Assembly (NCBI GenBank): GCA_015179025.1
Contig: WHUX01000372.1
Coordinates: forward strand, 1 to 35,967
Direction: 5' to 3'
Source: Terfezia claveryi
Lineage: Eukaryota; Ascomycota; Pezizomycetes; Pezizales; Pezizaceae
DNA length: 35,967 nucleotides
Shown here: in pieces, positions 19,221-28,614 of the stretch
How positions within the stretch are numbered: position 1 is the stretch's first letter
Layout: each line of letters starts with the position of its first letter
Notes under the pieces: generated by a model
The model's input: only the letters and a program-made list of their open reading frames with translations
Database searches by the model: none
Told to the model about the DNA's origin: nothing
Made by a program: the position numbers and the translations under genes

Positions 19221-19424
19221 TGCACAAGCTCCCATTGTCCCTATAATCGGTACAAAGATATAGTTTGATGGTCAATCTAGATTAATTCAAGACTCACCTG
19301 AAGTCTTTGATAAGGATAATGAAGAAGATAAAGTGTTGATCGCTTTAGTCTTACAACATGGTGATGAACCTCAACTTTTAAACAGGCTGTTAACTCTCCT
19401 GATGAAGAAAAATAGAGAAAGGCT

Positions 19425-20871
19425 ATGAACGATGAGTTGGAAGCTATGAAGGATCAAGATGTTTGGAAAGTGGTTCCAATACCGCAGGATAGGAATATTA
19501 TTGGAAGCAAGTGGGTATTTAAGATTAAGCGAGATGCTAATGGGAATATCTATCGGTACAAGGCTCGTCTAGTTGCTCAAGGTTTCTCTCAACAACCTGG
19601 CACAGACTTCGATGAAATCTTTTCTCCTGTTGTCCGATACGACTCTCTCCGCCTCCTTATTGCTTTATCTGCCCACTTCCAATGGGAACCTCAACAAATG
19701 GATATCAAAGCAGCCTTCCTTTAGGCTCTTTGAATGAAATTATCTACATGCAACTCCCGGAAGGCACCCGGATTGACGGCATGTGTGCTAAACTTAACCG
19801 ATCCATTATGGATTAAAGCAGTCTCCTCGTCAATGGTATGACGATTAACATCTTTCCTCCTGACAATAGGTTTCTCTGCTTTGCCTTTGACCCCTGCGTC
19901 TTCATCCATAAGTCTGGCACAATCATTCTCACCCTTTATGTCGACGACATTACTTTATTCGGATATAAAGACTCAGCCATTATGAAGTCTACCAAACAGT
20001 CACTCAAACGAGAGTTTAAGTTAACTGATATGGGTAACTTACATTGGCTTCTAGGAATTCGAATTGAGTACTCTAAGCACAGTATCACACTATCCCAATC
20101 CTCCTACATGACAAGATCCTCGAACGTTTCGGTATGATGGACTGCAACCCCGTCACTCTTCTCTTGACTCGAACCATACTCTTCGACAATGTACAGATGA
20201 AGATGAGGTTACGACATCTCCCTCTATCAACAAATCGTTGGATCACTCATGTATGCAGTTATTGGAACACGTCCTGACCTGGCTTACTCTGTAACTCTTC
20301 TCTCACAATTCTCTCACAAACCATCGAAGGATCACCTCGGAGCAGTTAAATGAGTCCTATGCTACCTTAAGGGTACTGCAATCTTACCTTGACCTACAAA
20401 CTCGGACAACCTCTTTCACTGAAGGATTTACTGATTCAGACTTTGCTGGATGTCGTGACACTCGACAGTCGACCTCAGGATATATCTTCAAGCTCGCCTC
20501 TTGTACTATCTGCTGGAGATCACAAAAACAAAAATGCGTGACAACCTCCACTACTGAAGCAGAATACATTGCTGGTTCTACTGCTGCTAAACAACAAATT
20601 TGGCTTCAAAACGCACTAAGTGAGCTCTCTATCAAAGATATTCCTCTGCCCTCTCTTGTGACAATAACGGCTCTATCGACCTGTCTCATAATCCTCGAAT
20701 TTCCGATAAGTCAAAGCATATTGACGTTGCTTACCACTTCATCCGTGAACTCGTTAACTCCAGCACTATCATGCTTTATACATTCCTGGTGAACACAATC
20801 CAGCGGACATATGCACAAAGGCCTTTCCTAGTCCATGGTTCTCCTATCTCAAAGGATTAATCATGGGATAA
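19425..20871 (+). pseudogene. Element E RT and RNase H, frameshifted
   Basis: RT begins near 19425 (MNDELEAMKDQDVWKVV, then the GSKWVFKIKRD and YKARLVAQGFSQ blocks of copia RT). A stop and frameshift lie near 19722 and two more shifts lie near 19815-19840. The active-site box YVDD is intact at 19937-19948. Further frameshifts lie near 20113 and 20190-20400. RNase H is recognised from FTDSDFAGC near 20430, then TEAEYIA at ~20555 and the closing ADICTKAF block near 20815. The frame ends at TAA 20869-20871. Length and order fit a copia pol. Confidence 0.88.
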
Positions 20872-20885
20872 CAAGTGAGAAGGGG
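20872..20885 (+). other. Polypurine tract of element E
   Basis: CAAGTGAGAAGGGG lies between the pol stop and the TGTTAAAAATAATC start of the 3' LTR. It is a typical copia polypurine tract and fixes the true LTR start. Confidence 0.85.
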
Positions 20886-21523
20886 TGTTAAAAATAATCA
20901 TTTCCTTTCTATATAGTTAAGTATTTCCATACAATACATCGTTCTCTCTTACGATTATTTCCATATCATGCTGATACCCAATATGGACACTTACTCCCAA
21001 TTAAGGACTTCTGTATTATTTCTTTCACATGTGTTCACATGTCGTTCACATGTTCCTATTATCTTTGCTTACTTTCCTAACTTAGTATCTATTATCATTG
21101 TATGATGCTGCTTTACTACTTAAGGTTACTGCTTAATTGTTTTCAGTTGTCATGACTCAACGATCACCCCTTCTATGACTTTCTGTTATATTCGTTGACT
21201 CATATTACTGTCTCAGTTGCATACCTCTATATATTTCTTCATTCATATGTACACAATATACTATTCTTAGGTTATATAACTTAGACTTTCTTACTAGATC
21301 TTTACCCTCAACTCGTACCATTATATACGAGTTTCCTACTCCTGTATCTAGTTCTATACACTTCTCGATTAGAGTCAATAGACTGTCTACTATCAACATA
21401 GTTCAACCATCTGCTCTCTCGCACTTCTGCTCACTCGCACTCTCTGCTTAATAGCACTACTGTCCACCACTACTACCTCCCTAATTACTACCACGATACT
21501 CTGCTCATAGTAACCTTTAAATA
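20886..21523 (+). repeat. 3' LTR of copia element E
   Basis: Begins TGTTAAAAATAATC directly after the polypurine tract and ends CCTTTAAATA, where a canonical CA end appears mutated to TA. About 638 bp. From 21018 it matches the left LTR. It is followed without a gap by an inverted fragment of the element G LTR. Confidence 0.88.
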
Positions 21524-21636
21524 GTAATCTCCCTTCCCTTCTAAGGCCTTACCTCAGTAGAACCGAAATACATAAACATCTGTACCTATGGATATAGATT
21601 GTATAAATGGTACCGAATGAATACTGTCTAGTACTA
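21524..21636 (+). repeat. Inverted fragment of a G-family LTR
   Basis: The reverse complement matches 26119-26231, the outer end of the element G LTR, with scattered transitions. Its outer end (GTCTAGTACTA) adjoins the gag relic at 21637. Orientation is that of a plus-strand element. The rest of that LTR is missing at the copia junction. Confidence 0.82.
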
Positions 21637-21877
21637 TTTATTATATTATTAGTCTTGGTCTATTTTTATTGTCCTTTATGTATGGCTGATTCCAGCTATT
21701 AACCTAATTTATCTGTAGCAAAGTAGATATCAATAATAGTCTAGCAATAGCTGCCGAAGTTAGCCTAGTTTATTGGGATAGGTAAGGCTTGCCAGACTCA
21801 AAATTTTACTATGAGCATAGAAGTAGTATCTTAGATAGCTATTGAGTATACTGGTTGATCAAAGTGATCTAATATAG
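21637..21877 (-). pseudogene. gag N-terminal relic of the A/B/D family
   Basis: On the minus strand this matches the first ~80 codons of the D and B gag, including the region around the AWQALPIPMNQADF stretch, with many transitions. The start codon appears as ATA. It lies directly inside the LTR at 21878, as in intact copies. It is truncated at 21637 by the G-type LTR fragment. Confidence 0.82.
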
Positions 21878-22446
21878 TATAATATAGGCTTTAGGGACAA
21901 GATGACTAAGAGGTATGCCTAGAAAGTAGCAAAGGGAAATTGCATATATAAGAGTACTACATGTATAATTTGAGGAAAGACTAGAGGTAAGGTAAGGGTA
22001 GGCCTAGGGTAATATACATGTAGGAATACTATATATATAACTAGGAGAAGGCTGGGATGGAGGATAAGAGCAAGAGGCAAGAGGCATATGGAAGTAGTTG
22101 CTATATATATTGGAAGGAGGCAGCTATACTACAGAATAGTTTATAGGGTAAGGGGGGTATAAGGAGAAGATACACTAGTATAGGGAGATGCAAGGTCCTG
22201 TATTGAGTATATAAGATATTAGATAGGGATTCAATGATAGTACGAGGACAAGAGACTTTATATACATGAGCTTCTAAGACAACAGAAGGAATAAACTTCC
22301 TAAGATTTCTATCTCAAAAGCTAAGTAAGATATAATAATAACCTATCACCTGTAGTCATAGGTGATAACGAAGGCAATACAAACTCATTAGCTATATCAC
22401 AGGTGATGATAAAGATAATGATGGTCAAGAAAAGGTAGTTGTAATA
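21878..22446 (-). repeat. RIP-decayed 5' LTR of a truncated A/B/D-family element
   Basis: About 569 bp, homologous along its length to D and A LTRs. Its first bases are TATAATATAGGC where the intact copies have TGTAACATGGGC, and its last are GTTGTAATA. Two palindromic U3 units remain. With 21637-21877 it is the 5' end of a minus-strand element inserted in integrase F; the other end is lost. Confidence 0.88.
22343..22410. repeat. Palindrome array in U3, two units
   Basis: Two units of the ATCACCTG-N-CAGGTGAT type at 22343-22368 and 22385-22410. This is the shortest non-zero array seen in the family. Confidence 0.8.
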
Positions 22447-23262
22447 GTTACTCTCCTGATAATATATATAGATTAACTACTAAAAGGTAGTAAAGTAGTA
22501 TATATAGAAGTACTATATATATAAATATACTAAACCTATCTACTATGCTCTATATGGAACCCTAAAACCCTTAGAGATCCTAGTCCAACTTTAGTAATAC
22601 TTAACAATGGACTTTATGACTGGGTTGTTAGAGAATTTGGAGTTCAATACTATTCTCATAGTAGTGGACTAGTTAATTAAGATGAGTTTTATTATACCTT
22701 ACTAAGATACCTGCTCAATTATAGAATTAGCTAGCTTTTATCTCAATAATATATTCTATTACTATAGTCTCCCTAAATCAATTATCTCTAACTGGAGTCC
22801 TTAATTTGTTTTAGACTTCTATAGTACCTTCTGTAAACTCTAAAGGATTAAGGTATATCTATCTATGATATTCTATTCTTAAATGGATGGCCAATTTAAA
22901 TAAATAAATATTATTATAGAATTGTACTTATAGGTCTACATTAACTATTAGTAGAATAACTAGATATCTTTGTTGGTGACTTATAAGTTTATAGCTAACA
23001 AGTAGTTCTTAGAGACTCTAAAGACTTCATTATTTCTAGTAAATTATAGTTAGCACCCTTATTTTGTAAGCTCCTTGACACTCTTTTAAAAGGATAAGAA
23101 TTCTCCTGTCAAAGGATTTGCAATCAAGATTACTAAACTCTATACTACCCTAAAAGGTAAGTTAGTTTATATCTAAGCTAGGCAGGCTAAATACACTGAT
23201 AGACCAAGATTGCTAGCCCCTAAATACTAGCCTAGAGATAAAGTATAGCTTTCAAGTATTAT
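22447..23262 (+). pseudogene. Integrase relic F of the A/B/D family, heavily RIP-mutated
   Basis: On the plus strand this aligns codon by codon with the B integrase from its LLAREYTWID stretch (zinc-finger region) through the core to the VWLSS barrel. Almost every difference is a C-to-T or G-to-A transition. Cys and His of the zinc finger are Tyr. Trp, Arg and Gln codons are stops throughout. The first Asp and its context are kept (MDFMTGLLE); SDRG is SN with a stop; QSER is altered. It is truncated at both ends. Confidence 0.9.
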
Positions 23263-23929
23263 GGCTCAGGTAAGGAACCTATACCACTAGTGGAACCAAT
23301 ACCCTACTATAGCTGCTAACTATGATAGACTGATCACCCATATAGATGTAGATAGTATACTTGGGAATAAATTATTAAAGGGATTAGCTATTGAAGTATA
23401 TGTCTCTAAGGTTGGCTCTCATATATATATTTTCTTCAATATATTTCCATTATGTTCTTATATTTATTATGTATATATCATTATTGGTTATACTTAAGTC
23501 CAGCTCCTGTATGTCAGCTTGACTACAATATGTTGAAGTTTAGGCTAACTAATCAATATATATCAGACTACAGTATTCTTAATTGGGAAGTGGTTTCCTA
23601 TTTAGACAACAACCTAATATTAGTACTACTAAGCTGTTATAGGAAGTATCATCCAGATCTAATTACTTATTATCAGATCAATACTTTAATATAAACTACC
23701 ACTTTTATATAGTTAATTGAATAAGAACCAAACAGTGTTTTAAGTCTCATATAGCTTTACTCTTATCGAGTCTACAATATACCCGAGGTATAACTATATT
23801 TATACTTTACTCTGCAAACTATCTATCTATTTCACTAAAGTATTCCCATAGTTACAGCTCACCTATAACATTATACCACTTGTCTATAACACCTTTATAG
23901 ACATCAACACCCTAGAATCCCTTACAACT
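23263..23929 (+). other. Probable 5' LTR and leader remnant of element H
   Basis: AT-rich with no convincing gene. The segment 23274-23405 resembles 15763-15890 downstream of the C integrase. Because it lies upstream of the H gag start, it is best placed as LTR or leader. The short frame at 23452-23694 has no recognisable domain. LTR ends and primer site were not identified. Confidence 0.4.
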
Positions 23930-26118
23930 ATGTCGATATTGAGAAGATTACTTGGTGAAGCCTCCGATAAGCCTATGGCTAATACTAACAATAATAGTAT
24001 TGTCCAAGTAGAGTAATGAGCTGAACAGTTTATTGAGTAGTATTATGCCCCTTCATCTCAGATTCTGTAGTTCCAAGAATGTTGAGGCACCCCCTGTCAA
24101 CAAATAGGACTTGGATCAATATCCTCCTCCTCTCTTAAACCTATTATTCGATCAGTTGCCCTATTAGTAGTTCCATCTACCAATCCAAGACCCTCCACTA
24201 AAGGTAAGTGACTAGTAGCTCACTACCAAACTCTCATTGATCCTAGATATGCTGCCATGAAGGCACAAGTTCAGTGACTAGAAGTAAAAAAGCAAGCTGT
24301 ACTTGTATAAGTATAGCAGCTACAATAGACATAATCTGCATATACAGAATTTATCCAGTGAAGTGCAGCAGATATTCAGAATATAGCAAACACTACTGCT
24401 AGTAAATATACACAACTATTGAATAATATACAAGATATGATTACTTAGATCCAGAACCTTACTATTTCTAGACAAACAAACTAGATAAAAGTATTTTAGA
24501 CGATCCACTATAACCTCTGATACCTCAAAGGAGAAGTTGACTTCTTCAATAACTAATACCAGCAATGATTTACTAGTATTGAAGAACAGTTTGCAAGTAT
24601 AGAAGAATGACTTGCCAAGGTAGAAAGGCGAGTACAGGCCTCTCAGCCAATAAATCTACCAGCAAATACAGTATAAAAACACGAGTAGGTAGTAGGTAGC
24701 ATACCACCACCTCCTTCACTACTAGTAGGACAATGATAACTTAGAAATCCCACTCTACCACTACTACCAATAGTAGGACTAGGGATCTTCAAAGATAAGT
24801 AAATAGTAGGTAAAGCACCACCCCTGAATAAATTTAAGAGTGACCAAACATATCTCGAAGGCTGGATCCTTCAAATAGATAATTATTTTTTTATCACTCT
24901 CACTCAGAATAAGGACTAGAAGCTGGCATATATTGGATTATTAATAGATGGAAAGGTATTGGATTAGTGAAATGCTAATCTAGTTAAGTATTATACTTGG
25001 AAAGAAGTTAAGGAAGCCATAAAACTATATTATAGGGATCACTACTAGGCAGATTGAGCATATCATGACCTAGCAGCACTAAAAAAAACTAAATCTATTT
25101 TGGATTATTTAATAGAAGTAGATAGACTTAATAACTATGCCAAACTATCTAAGATACAGGTTATTAATATTATAATCTCTAACCTTTCCTATGATCTCCG
25201 CAAATCAATAGCTTACTACAAAAACCTCTGCACCTTCCCTTATTAATGTAGATAGAAGCTTATTGAAATAGATATTATTTTTACTGAGTTTCAAAGCTAT
25301 AACCATCATGCTCCTCCAACTCAACCAGTATCAAAAAAAAGAATCTTTGACGAATGAGTACAACTTTAAGGAGGTAATGCTACAACTATAAATACCTGTT
25401 ATGAATCAACAACTATACCAGATAGATCAATTTGTATCCCTTCATATATCTTCAATAAATAAGCAAAAGAAAGGTAATATATATAGAATAGAAGAAGCAG
25501 CCATCTGTCCAAAAATTGTAAGTAGAACAAATAGTTGAAGACTCCACCTCCTACAAATACTACTACCAATAACTGAAACTAGGAGTATACTAACAAATAG
25601 GTTCAAACTGATAGGGGAAATCTTAAGATTACTGAGCTGGGTTCTGAAGAAGAAGAATTGGGAAAAGAATAAAGGGTACATTATCTACTATCAGATATAC
25701 GCCTAAACACTCACCTCTCCTGACAGTCTGAATTCTTATTGCTAGGGAAGAAGTAGAAGCAGTAATAGACTATAGAGCTAGTGCTCTAGTTATTGGGAAA
25801 GGATTGGTAATTAAGTTAGGAATTTGGAAAAGGGCTTGGGAAATTAAGGTTAAGCAGGGAGATAGTTCTTAAATTTCTAGAGGAAAATATATGGTTAATA
25901 CTAGGTTTGATATGTTGAATTCCTCTTCTTATTTTTGGGGTAATTTCAAGATAGATGCTGAAGTTTTAGATATTGGAAAAAAGAATATTATTTTTGATTT
26001 ATCTTAGTTGATAGAAAATGGATTTTTGGTCAATATGCAAGACAGGTGCTTTAGACAGGATTCTACAGGTTGGATCGTTCCTTGTTTTATTAGATGGATT
26101 CCAACTATTTGTAATGAA
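23930..26118 (+). pseudogene. Element H gag-protease, RIP-decayed
   Basis: Candidate ATG at 23930 (MSILRRLLGEASDK). The N-terminal part is predicted coiled-coil-like with many Gln-to-stop changes. The gag domain at about 24830-25300 is recognisable from TYLEGWILQIDNYF, KLAYIGL, KEVKEAI and LIEVDRLNNYAKL. A decayed CCHC knuckle follows near 25480-25515. A protease-like region at about 25720-26060 has VIDYRASA where DCGAS is expected (Cys to Tyr, Gly to Arg). The sequence is cut at 26118 by the LTR of element G. It could belong to the same chromovirus family as C, which lacks its own gag here. Confidence 0.75.
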
Positions 26119-26875
26119 TGGTACTAGACAGTATTCATTCAGTACCATTTATACAATCTATATCTGTAGGCTCGGACCATTATGTATTTCAGTTCTGCTG
26201 AGGTAAGACCTCAGAAGGGTAGGAAGATTACTATATGGGACGTTTCCGGAGGGAACAGTAATTAACTGGTGTAATCTATCTTATATGATTTGTGCTATCT
26301 AAGCTATATGATCTTGATCTGATCAGAATTTAGGCTTGCTTGCTCTATGTGCTTGCTTGCTGCTTGTCTGTCTTTCTTTCTGTAGATTCCAGAGGGAATC
26401 CAGTGGCCTATATATACTCCTCTGAGATGTGATGACTAAGGAAATAAATACAATAAAGGGTGGTACACCAAAAGGTGGTGCACTATATAAAAGGGGTTAT
26501 GTGGCCATAGTAATGAGTCACATGCTCTAAATGATGGTCATGTGGCCATAGTAATAAGTCACATGCCCTAAATAATAGTTATGTGGCCATAGTAATAAGT
26601 CACATGCACTAAACGATGGTCATATGGCTATAGTAATGAGTCACATGCCTTAAAATAAAGGTTACGCAGTCATAATGAGGGTGTCTTCATATGGCAAATG
26701 CCATGAAACTTCCCATGGCAAATTCCGTGTGCTATAGACGCTTATAAAGCAGTAGGAGGTAGTAGAAGGCTAGTCCTTCAACCAAGAGGCTTAGTTACAT
26801 AACATAGTAGTAATATAGGAAATACAAAAGTATATAATCAATTATATAAGCAATGAAACAACATTCTCTATTACA
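26119..26875 (-). repeat. 3' LTR of element G
   Basis: About 757 bp, from TGGTACTAGACAG to CTCTATTACA, with TG...CA ends. The outer 113 bp recur inverted at 21524-21636. It contains four 41-bp direct repeats at 26499-26662. The inner edge abuts a purine tract on the minus strand. Confidence 0.78.
26499..26662. repeat. 41-bp tandem repeat, four copies
   Basis: Units start at 26499, 26540, 26581 and 26622, exactly 41 bp apart. Each begins ATGTGGCCATAGTAAT and contains GAGTCACATGC or AAGTCACATGC. They lie inside the G LTR, probably in U3. Confidence 0.92.
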
Positions 26876-26888
26876 CTTCCCCATATAG
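26876..26888 (-). other. Polypurine tract of element G
   Basis: On the minus strand the sequence before the LTR reads CTATATGGGGAAG. It abuts the LTR start TGTAATAGAG. Confidence 0.65.
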
Positions 26889-27065
26889 AAGGATTTCCTA
26901 TCCTTACTTCTCTCGCTCTGCCATATTGGTCTCTATATGTCCTAAGATTTAATACATTGTTAATACATTAGCATTAATATAAATATCCTTAGTATTTCTT
27001 TGACTCATGATTTTATCTCATTCTTGTTGGATAAGAGCTCAAGTCTCATCTCTAGTTTGTGGTCC

Positions 27066-27907
27066 TTATTTTTCTTTGGTTCTTCGATGTTTCTTGAATG
27101 TATCTTCCATACTTCCAGTCATCCAGAAGTCTTGAAGAATTTTAGTGGTGATATCCTTGGCATTTACCCAGGAATTGTGTTTAGGAGAGTATCCTAGCCA
27201 TCTGACCTTATATTGTCTTTCTCCAGTTCGAGGAGCTGTTCTGAATTCTAATACCTTTTCAACTTTATAATAATTATCTTGAATTGGTCCTGGTTCCTAA
27301 GATTGTTTGTGAGGGAACTAGGTAGGATCATTTTTATAGTAGGGTTTGAGTTTGCTGATATGAAAAGTATTATATATGAGGTGGAGGTTAGGTTGACTGG
27401 ATAGGTCTAGGCTATAGTTATGGTGTTTCCAATTACTAGATATAATGGGAAATGGGCCTAGCTATTTTAGTTTGAGTTTAGGTAAGACATTGGATAGTTT
27501 GATATTTTATGAAGAAAGTATGACTTGTTGTCTGACTGAAAATTTGACTATATTGGGTAGTCATTTGTTCGCTTGAGATACTTGAGTCATCTTGGTGTTA
27601 TATAGGTTTTTAGACATTACCTCATGACATTCATTTGCTGGTACATATACATTAATAGGGTATGGAAGTATCAATATGCTAAGATGTGCATTAAATCTAA
27701 ATAGTATGGAAAAGGGACTATTCTGTCTAGCGGTATTGTACCTAGAGTTAAGTTTCACCTGTATCTCTGGTAGTTTCTGTAGCCAATCAAATTCTTTGAT
27801 TTTACAGGCTCTTGCTACTTGCAGAATTTCTTTATTCAGAATTTCCGATTGTCCATCTATACGTGGATGATATACGGTGGATGGTTCCAACTTGATTCCT
27901 TTATTCC
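27066..27907 (-). pseudogene. Element G integrase C-terminal half with chromodomain
   Basis: Minus-strand reading from 27907: the RNKGIKLEPSTVYHPRIDGQSE stretch with the catalytic Glu in QSE, then NSRYN, a GPF module near 27440 (LGPFPII) and a well-preserved chromodomain at about 27117-27270 (YYKVEKVLEF, RQYKVRWLGYSP, NSWVNAKD, ILQDFW). The frame ends at TAA 27066-27068. Stops interrupt the segment between the Glu region and the chromodomain. The first two catalytic Asp residues lie in the right segment, beyond element D. Confidence 0.88.
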
Positions 27908-28510
27908 TGTAACGTGGGCTCTGGGAATAAGGCCACCAAGGGGTATGCCGAGGCAGTAGCAAGAGGGAATTGCATACGTAGGAGCGCTACGTGTGTGATC
28001 TGGGGAAAGGCTAGGGCAAGACACATGTAGGAATGCTACATGTGTGATCAGGGGAAGGCTAGGACAGGGCAAGGGCTGGGGGCAAGAGGCAAGGACAACA
28101 GACATGCGGAAGTGGTTGCCGCATGTGTAGGAGGGAGGCAGCTATGCTGCAGAGTTGTTTGTACGAGACAAGGATGTGCACAAGGGAGGTGCACAAGCAC
28201 TGGGAGAAGCAAGGTCCTGTATTGGGTATACAAGACGATAGATAGGGATCCAACGATAGTACGAGGGCAAAGGACCTTATATACATGAGCTGCCAGGGTA
28301 ATAGAAGGAATAAGCTTCCTAAGATCTCAATCTCGGAAGCCCAGCAGGATAATGATAGCCCATCACCTGTGATCATAGGTGATGACAAAGACAACAATGA
28401 CCATAACTCATCACCTATGATCGCAGGTGATGACAAAGGCAGCAATGCACAATAACCCATCACCTGTATCACAGGTGATGGCGAGGACAACTGAGTACAT
28501 GGTTGTAATA
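27908..28510 (-). repeat. 3' LTR of element D
   Basis: Runs from TGTAACGTGGGCTCTGGG to GGTTGTAATA (CA to TA at the end). It contains both CACGTAG-type inverted repeats (one as CATGTAG...CTACATG) and three U3 palindromes. Confidence 0.93.
28361..28480. repeat. Palindrome array in U3, three units (D 3' LTR)
   Basis: Units at 28361-28383, 28409-28432 and 28458-28480, with spacers of ACAAAGACAACAATGACC type. Confidence 0.9.
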
Positions 28511-28524
28511 CTATCCCTCCTTTA
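28511..28524 (-). other. Polypurine tract of element D
   Basis: CTAAAGGAGGGATAG-type purine tract on the minus strand, next to the LTR. Confidence 0.82.
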
Positions 28525-28614
28525 GGCTGGAGCTCCAGCAATTAGGAGGCCTGGGCATGACAACCAGCAATATCAACATAGAAAACAACAACAAGAATGC
28601 AAAAAGGTCTGATA

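Larger units (their letters stand above)
15910..21523 (+). mobile_element. Ty1/copia element E, decayed
   Basis: A Ty1/copia retrotransposon on the plus strand: LTR, half-tRNA primer site, gag, protease, integrase, RT, RNase H, polypurine tract, LTR. The order integrase before RT is diagnostic of copia. The left LTR lacks the first ~132 bp found in the right LTR, so no target duplication can be checked. The coding sequence has several stops and frameshifts and a catalytic replacement in integrase, so it is inactive. Confidence 0.93.
26119..27907 (-). mobile_element. Chromovirus element G, left segment (3' end)
   Basis: The 3' end of a minus-strand Ty3/gypsy element: LTR (26119-26875), polypurine tract, chromodomain, integrase C-terminal half. 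It inserted into the H protease and was later split by element D at 27907. It resumes at 34250 and runs past the window end. Confidence 0.85.

Noticed and set aside
23452..23694. 80-codon plus-strand frame
   Set aside because: AT-rich, no motif, and located where an LTR or leader is expected.
26018..26206. 62-codon plus-strand frame
   Set aside because: It crosses the junction between the H protease relic and the G LTR, so it is a chance frame.
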